A stretch of 64,000 nt of DNA from Orbicella faveolata (Eukaryota; Cnidaria; Anthozoa; Scleractinia; Merulinidae), in the NCBI RefSeq assembly GCF_002042975.1, contig NW_018150156.1:1-64000 (forward strand). The letters run 5' to 3'. This document shows, piece by piece, positions 56,486 through 64,000 of the stretch. How positions within the stretch are numbered: the first letter of the stretch is position 1; every line of letters begins with the position of its first letter. The notes under the pieces are model-generated. The model did no database searches. It was not told the DNA's origin and saw nothing but the letters and a program-made list of their open reading frames with translations. A program made the position numbers and the translations under genes.

Positions 56486-59400
56486 CTTCACTGGGTCAGG
56501 TGAGGCCATTTATTCTGATGTTCGGTCCAATTCACAACTCTGTAATTGCCTGTGACTTTCTGCGGGCACGTTTTCATGCTGATTTCTTCTGAGAACTGCC
56601 CATCGACACTTTCAATTTCAGTCTTAAACGGCATGGACTGAAAGATTTCTACTGTATCATTGAGAACATGAACTTGAACTTTCTGGAAAGGTTCTTGCAG
56701 TCCCAGTACCCCAGCAACGTTTTCGTTTAGGAAAAGTTTCGTTCGATGCGTCATCAAGGATAGCACTTATCTTCAGTTTTCTACCATTAGCCTTCATCCA
56801 CACAGGGACAGTTCGTAACGAATATGATACAGTCTGCATTTTGGCATTACAGCTGGTCATGGTCACAACGGTCACCCCCTCCCATGGAACGACTGGGCGT
56901 CTTTCTTTGTCAACATGGGGCAACATAGTCAGCGGTCCGGTTTCTGACAACTTTTCAAGTCAATGAAGAAGGCGGTGATGATTTCAAGGGCAACCATCTA
57001 TTCCACATATGTGGGCTTTTCTGCAATTTTTCCCCCTATGGTCAGAGGCTAGGCAGCGAAAACAAAGCTTCCTTTCTTTGGCGAACTGCCAGAGGTCATC
57101 CACTGCTTTGTCGTAGAACTGCTTGCAGAAGCACACACGATGATCGAGACTTTGACAGAGAGAACAGGGAGATCGCATGTTTCTTATTCCATTCCCAATT
57201 ACAGCAGTATGGAAATTTTGCATTCTACCAAGATCCGGGTACTTTGGTGCTTTTGGCGGTCTAACATGCTCATAAGTCTTCAGTTAAATCCCATTCACCA
57301 TTTCCACCACTTCAACTCACAATCTGACCTCATCTCTGAGCCAGTCTCTGAAAGCTGTGACTGATTTTTCTCTTGCACGTTCGTTTAACCAGCGGCTGTA
57401 ATTCTCCAGCTGATGATCAGGCAACTTCCTTTACCAGTAGGCTATGAAGAGTTCCATCTTCTAGCTCTCCGTCTTTTCCTTCCACCTGTAGCTTTACCAC
57501 CATAATTCACACAAGGTCTGCAAACTTCTCCAGTGCGTGAATATCGTTACTTCTGATTAATGGCATCTGTTCTAGTTTATGTAGTTGAGACTCCGAGACT
57601 GTGGATGGCTTCCAACACATTTCCTATGAGGCATTGTCGCAGTCTTGCCATTTTCAAACTCACTGGCTCTGCTGACTCGTCTACTAGACTTCTGAAGAGG
57701 GTCCAAAAATCTTCAAACTTTTGTTTGTCACCATTGAACACAGGGACCTTTACCAGCTTCAAAAATTGGCTTCGGTCATTGTGATTTCCATGACTCTCGT
57801 TCAGCTGATACTGCTGGAGAGGCTGCTGGTTGTAGCTATGCGTCATACGTTCACGCTAATCGGCCTGCTTGTATTTATGGTTTTGCGCACGAGAGTTTTT
57901 ATTACTGATTGCCTGGCCTCAATCGCTCTCTGTACTTCTTTTCAACAGTTTGCGACCCTTCAATGGCTTCGTTTTTCCAGATTCATCTCTGACCTCAACA
58001 TAGAACACAGTCAGTTCCTCCAAAGTTTCCTGTGTATTTTCCAGGGTTGTCCAAGGCTACTCAATCACACTTATGATGACTGATAACTCGCAATCTTTGA
58101 GACAAACTCTTTCCAGCTCATGTCATGTCAAATCTATACTTTCCAGCAGTCTTGAACGTTTTCTGATCAATGAATCCACCTTTTTCCCTAACTGTAGCAA
58201 TCATGTCCACTGTCAAATATTGATAAGTCATGGGACGCGACGCCTTCACAATATTTTCATGGCACAGCAGATGAAATTTTATGACCCCCAACAACTCCTC
58301 TATTGTTACCCTGTGGCCTCTTGCTTCCAGTGTTTCGATGTCTAAATCTTGTGTCCACTGCAATCACATCATCTTTGCAACTGTTTTTCGTGCTCTTTTG
58401 TGGTACAGCTCTGTTGCAGCGAATTTCTGAAAGACTGCCTCTGATGTGCCAGGAAGTTTCTGAAGTCAATCATTTCAGAAATAGCATCTATGTGGCCCAA
58501 ACACCCACCATGTCCGAGTTTCCATACGTCTTGAAAGTGGTTGATAAACTTGAACAACAAATTTGGAGAACACAAACTAAAGTCCACCACATGAAAAATT
58601 AAACTCTTCCTCATCTCCACAACAAAATCTAAGAAACTTAAAGCATCTTGTCACTATTTCTTGAGCTGCACAATCTTTCTCGCCATCATCACCACTTCCA
58701 GTCAACCATTTCGTGAATACTTCGCCATTGTCACACAATAATGAAAATGAGGGAAGTACCTTTAGGGCATGCTTTGTGGTCTTACTTGTTTGATCTTGAA
58801 TTGTGTTCACCACTGGAACATTTCTTGCTACCTTTAGCAAATCTGTGATTTGTTTCGAACTGGGCTTTTCATCAAAATCTACGAAGCAACTGTGCTTGGT
58901 ATTAACATGTTTTCTGCACCCTCTTTGACTTTGAAATCCATCATGGTCACACTCTTATATTGGGCAGTGATACAAGCTGTCGGTTTCATCCTTTTCCAAG
59001 TGAAGCCGTTTCGATTTGGGTGATGCTCCATCGATATCCAACCAATAAATTGACTTTGCACTTCTTGCTCATTTTGCCTTTTTAAAAGCATTTGGCCAAT
59101 GCGATCTCCTTTAAATCTGAACCATAATCAAGGAGCCAATGACAAGCAGAGGAACTGCATATATGTTTGGATTTTCCAAGGCGTGCCCTTACTTGACCGC
59201 CCTCATTACTACTGTGCAAAATTCATGACGATGACATTCAACCAAACTTGCCCAAGCAGGTCTAAGCCTGCCCTACTGTTTGCCTCATTCACAAAGGACA
59301 CCTTAATTTGGGAACAAATAGGACTGCGAAGAAAAATGGTCTGAAATCTGTTCCCAAATGACCAATTTGGGAACAATATGTTCCATCCACAGAGAGGAAC

Positions 59401-62251
59401 TTGGGAAAAAACTGTCCTAAATTATCAATTTGGGAACAACATGTTCCATTCACAGATAAGAACTGGGAGCAAAACAGTCCTAAATGTTCAATTGTGGAAC
59501 AAACTGTTCCATTTACAAATAAGAACTCAGAACAAAACAGTCCTAAATTTGGTAATAAATGACCAATTTGGGAACAAACTGTTCCATTCACAGACGGGAA
59601 TTTGGAACAAAGCGGTCCTAAACTATCAATTTGGGAACAATAATTATGTTCCATTCGCAGATGAACATTTGGAACAAAACAGTCCTAATTTATCAATTTG
59701 GAAACGAATTGTTCCATTTACAGATAGGAACTCGGAACAACAGTCCTAATTTACCAATTTGGGAACAATGTGTTCCATTTACAGATGGGCACTCGGAACA
59801 AAACAGCCCTAAATGACCAATTTGGGAACTATGTGTGCTATTTACAAATAGGAACTTGGAACAAAACAGTCCTAAATTACCAGTTTTGGAACAAAGTGAT
59901 CCATTTCCAGATAAGACCTCAGAACAAAAGAGTCCTAATCTATCAATTTGGGAACAATGTGTTCCATGCACAGATGGGAACTCAGAACAAAACAGTCCTA
60001 ATTTATCAATTTGAGAACAATGTGTTCCATTTACAGTTGGGAACTCAGAACGAGTTGTTCCTCTTTTACACTAGAGTGAGCATTTTGTGCCAACCTTGCA
60101 AAAAAGCTGGTCCTCTTATAGTCAATAGGAACACAAAAACAATGAAGAGTCGATACCAGAGGAACGTTCCTTTTGGAATATATTAACAGCCAACGAAACT
60201 CAAAATCACTGAAAAACGAGGTAAAGACTAAAGAAAAATTCAAAAAAGCGTAAGTCAAGTGCTTAGTTGAAATGGAAACACTCTTTAAAATCTGGTGAAG
60301 TTTGTTTCACTCTAAGGCAGCAAAACACGCCATGATAAATTTTTGGGAAATGTGGAGCATCGTTTCCCAAATGTCCCTGTTCCCTTTACTAAACGGAGAA
60401 ATATGAAAACATTGAGTAACAAATCTCTGCGATGTCGCTATTAAAGACATTCGTGCGAACATTTTCCAGTCAATAGATTTTTTTTAAATTCATCATTTTA
60501 TTTCTTAATTAATTTTATTTCTTAATCTCTCACATTTTACAGTTGGACTGGCCCACGAATAGCTATGTTAGTCTAGGCAGGCCAGTCTATCAATAGTTAC
60601 AAATGATTTATTACTATTATAGCAAAATAGAAAGTTAGAAAACAAAGTGAATAAAATAACAAGAAAAAGTGGGAAAAGAATGTGATTTTTACTGTGAAAT
60701 TTTACTGCAGTCAGATAATAAATCACTTGTGTCAGAAATGCAAAAAAAATTGGGGGTCACCGACTTCATTTCCGAGATAATGCTTGTGGAACACTACCCT
60801 GATTTGGAAAAATTGGCGCACGTAATTCAGAATGCTCTACAGGGGTTTGTAGTTAAAAATATCAAAGGTGAGTCAAGAGAGGCAAACGATCTTAGTCATA
60901 TTTTGTAGAAGTGGGTCCGTTGTGTAAATAATTCCAAATGTTACCAACGTTTTCACAAAACTTAAACCTTCAAGAGGCATTTGAAACCGTCACACACATA
61001 AATGAAGAGCTAAAAAGAACGGAATTCGATGGTGCATTTTGCAAAAAAAATTCAAACTTGTAGTCAATAGATTTCCTTTATTTTTTCGCTAAACATAGAA
61101 AATCAGTAGGGGAAATGATCCATCAAAAGAAAAATGGGGGTCACCAAATGTCCGAGATCGTTAAATCCAGGAAAAGCTATAGCAATGGCCATTTGCCCTA
61201 ACATTGTTCATTTTATTACTTAGCGATGCATTGCGTGACGTGTCAATTTGCGTGCGCAGTAAGAATGCACAGAAACAATTAGCATGAACGTCCTTAAGTG
61301 GAAGATTCCTGCACTACAGCTAATCGAAACACAAACTGTTTGTTCTCAGGAATAAATGTTTAACGGTCTTTTTTTTCTGTATATCACGTTGAGTTTTAAT
61401 TCCATGCACTCTTCTTAGCGTGGTAGAAGGAAAAGAAGTGGTGCGACGTTGAAGATATGACAAAAATTAAGCGAACAACAAAATAAATAAGTGTTATAGT
61501 TCTCTCTGGGTATCCCTGAAATCCATCATGCTAAAGAAATGTCTGAAGTTGTACTTCAAAAAGTAAAACGGAAACACCAAAGGGGCAGCAGCAGCACCAG
61601 CACCAGGAGGAGGAGGTGCTAATCTTTTGTCTGTTTTCTATAAAAGTTATCAAGACTTATACCCTGTTCACACTAACATGATAAACACGTTTAAGAGTGG
61701 TTTAGCTAAACAAGGTTAAAAATTAGTTGCTCATATCGTGCACACCCGACAAGTAAACCTGGTAAAACTTGTTTGATTAAAAGATGGTAGCAAGGTGGTT
61801 TGAAATTTTTCTTCTCAAAATGACTGTAAAGCGGAATTGACAAATTGCAGAAAACCTTAACCTGATTCAGTTAAACTAGTTTAGTTGGTGTGAATGGGGT
61901 ATTAGTTGCTTTCGTGAGATAAAAGTATCTTCAATAGGAGTTGTAAACTCTTCCAGATTTGAAACCACCCTGATCATTTTATAAATTTCACTTGAGTCGC
62001 TTTGTTCAAGTTGTTGTAAGTTGCATACAGTATTGTAAACAAACAAAGTCGGACCTCTATTAAGCAGCCACCTATGTGACAGAATGCGGTGTTTTGCGAA
62101 GAAAGTTTTGGCAAGAATCGCGCCTTATACATTCATCTCACATACAAAGATGTTGATTGTTTTCAGAAAGGGTCGGTCCACGAATTATATTGCTTGAAAG
62201 CCAGCCAGGTAAGCAGATTTTACGATCAAAACGTTCTCGTGAGATAACAAC
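56486..62251. other. Exact 5766-bp copy of 50719-56484, probable assembly artefact
   Basis: Every feature of 50719-56484 recurs at an offset of 5767: BEL/Pao protease and gag parts (56488-58077), tyrosine-recombinase-like fragment (58118-59097), 62-bp satellite (59302-60067), the 79-codon frame (60669-60908) and the MITE (61662-61899). All open frames in the two copies have the same lengths and sequences, including within the unstable satellite. The join is a single N at 56485. The likeliest reading is one locus assembled twice. Confidence 0.88.
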
Positions 62252-64000
62252 CGAGCCGATTGCAGTATGAGTTCAATCTATGAAAACACTGGCAAAAAAT
62301 AGGCAGTCAATGATGGTATGTGGCTACTGCTGTTATTATTTAGAGCATTGCAGTAAAATAAATCATATTGTAATAAAACGAGCTAAATACGGAAACGTTT
62401 TTGGACTCATAGCTCATTAAAAACCTGCCGACTTGTTTCTTGCACCGCACAAAATATGTCGATCTCCAAAGTTGTTAAGGTAAGACTTTCGGTAACTGAA
62501 TTAAATATCTTACCTCCAAGTTAGTTGGCTTTTTAGTAGGGTGCAGGAAAAAAATATTGTGTGAATTTAGAGGCACATTGTGCAGGAGAATTAAACCTTC
62601 AATTGTGCGGGGAATTGTGCAGGATCATTGACGAACCAATGTTCTTGCCAAGTCCTAAGGAAAATCTGCATTGACGATAGTTTAGCCAGTTATTTCACTA
62701 GTAGTTCAAATATATTTAGCAGTCTTAGCAATCGCCAATTCTTTTAGAAAACTGTGTCTGACCGCAAAAGAAAATCATGTTGCGTGACATGGTCTAGATG
62801 AGCATGAAACCAAAATAAATAGCAAAACAGAATGCCACATCTTCCCTTATAAATGAGAGTCCTTTTTAAAAATACTACTGCCTTGATTCAATAAAAATAT
62901 GTAGCTTGAATATTTCTTCATAAACTGGGTTAAGGGTCGCAAATTCTTAGAAGTTATCTGCAAAATACACAACTTGAAATTTTATGCAAATTATGTGCAA
63001 TGCAATTTAAGCCTAGTCACAGGACTGTTGTTTTCGCGAAGGAGTTTATCACGATTCGTTTTGGCTCTCTTGAAAGGGATTATTTGCTCTCCAAAGGAGA
63101 TATGACTCTTGAAAAGGGTTTAAGATCGCAACACGTCAAAGATGTTCAGCTACACAATTTACTCGGATCGCCACAACCAGCAAACAAACTTTGTACAATT
63201 TCTGCTAGCATGTACAAAGTAATTGCCATAAGTTGTAAAAAGACCTTGAAAATTCGATGCAAACAACTTCTCCATCAACGCATAGGCAGCTGTGCTTCAT
63301 TCTTGAACCAAAATGGTTTAAACTCACAACTTGCGATAGCAACTTGAATTGTAAATATGTAAGTGGAACTCTTGTGCTAAAATATCCTGATTCTTTAATT
63401 TGCTTTTATTGTGTCCAATACATGTTTTCGTAAAGTATGATTTGATACTGTGGTACGAAGCCTGAGTAAACACTCTTAGAGCGTCTAGTTTGCCAGTAAC
63501 ATGCTGTATTCCATACCTCTTTTCAATGGCCCCCTCTATTAAGCGGCCACAGCCACCTAGTAAGTAAGTACGTAAAACCTTCATTTAGGTGTCTATGTGT
63601 TTAGCCTAGATACACTAATTGGAGACACTAGTAAAATAGCAACACTAACTGACATACAGTACTTATAAAATTTGAATATTTACAGGAAAATGATAAAAAC
63701 TTAATGAGTATGAGAGATCCTATGTTAGCTTATGTAAAAGATAAAATAGTAAAAATTAAAAGAATTCTATTGGCTACAAAGATTACAGCAATTGCTGTTG
63801 TTACTTAAAATGCCAGCAAGGTTAATTTTTCTTATTTTTTTTTTATAAAAACAGGTAAACTAGGCAAATCTCTTTGATTTTCAGTAAGTTTTGACCAGAA
63901 GAATGGCCCGAGATATCTAACAGAGTGTTTGCCATAGTATGTACATGTAGTTCTAAAACGTGGCAATACAAAGTCACTATTCCGCAGCGAGTGTGTAGAG
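62252..64000. other. Stretch without recognised gene
   Basis: A 115-codon frame at 63000-63347 (+) begins MQFKPSHRTVVFAKEF and has no recognised domain. At 63528-63552 the word CCCTCTATTAAGCGGCCAC is one more end of the 20588-type MITE family. GTGCAGGAGAATTAAACC near 62580 looks like the edge of another repeat. No exon or RNA gene is convincing. Confidence 0.45.

Noticed and set aside
56486-62251. Recent segmental duplication or tandem copy of a retrotransposon
   Set aside because: The exact identity through satellite sequence and the single N at the joint fit an assembly overlap better than a biological duplication.
63000-63347. 115-codon plus-strand frame near the right edge
   Set aside because: No domain or homologue is recognised and no splice or promoter context is seen.

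Overview
This window is eukaryotic, intron-bearing, AT-rich DNA that is mostly transposon. The mix of families (ISL2EU and IS3EU-like DNA transposons, two BEL/Pao LTR retrotransposons, L1/Tx1- and RTE-like LINE ends, many MITEs) together with a SYCP2-like exon suggests an invertebrate animal, most likely a cnidarian such as a coral. That assignment rests on my knowledge of the families; no search was run. No bacterial operon, rRNA, tRNA or CRISPR array is visible.

Layout. 1-627: LINE ORF1 fragment (-). 1242-1459: MITE. About 2200-5789: fossil BEL/Pao element (+). 7282-13462: a TTAA-flanked MITE split by an ISL2EU transposon (7739-13433) that carries a SWIM/YqaJ-type gene (+) and a THAP-DDE transposase gene (-); another MITE (8609-8973) sits inside the SWIM gene. 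15890-16502, 20053-20510, 20588-21062, 21242-22552 and 27868-28279: inverted-repeat elements. About 16555-17972, 24417-25951 and 37292-38944: three copies of one unclassified 1.4-1.6 kb repeat. 23125-24210: decayed gene of unknown function. 29540-29917: LINE 3' end. 30589-35367: DNA transposon with 342-bp terminal inverted repeats and a 6-bp target duplication, carrying an rve-like transposase gene and, facing it, an alpha-kinase gene. 35862-36004: SYCP2-like host exon (-). About 40405-40542: RecQ-like fragment (-). 43013-44368: multi-exon host gene of unknown function (+). 46770-47061: LINE 3' end. 47162 to about 52310: second fossil BEL/Pao element (-). 52351-53330: tyrosine-recombinase-like sequence (-). 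53535-54300: 62-bp satellite.

Assembly quality matters here. Three places have an exact repeat on both sides of N characters: 436 bp around 27280-27438, 116 bp around 38280, and 5766 bp around the single N at 56485. These look like unmerged contig overlaps, so 56486-62251 is probably not real extra sequence.

The most interesting object is the 30589-35367 transposon. It looks like an IS3EU-type element whose second gene is an alpha-kinase (MHCK/EF2K type). Both start codons lie just inside the inverted repeats, so the repeats probably act as mirrored promoters. Both genes are now damaged in this copy, but the family may have functional relatives elsewhere in the genome.
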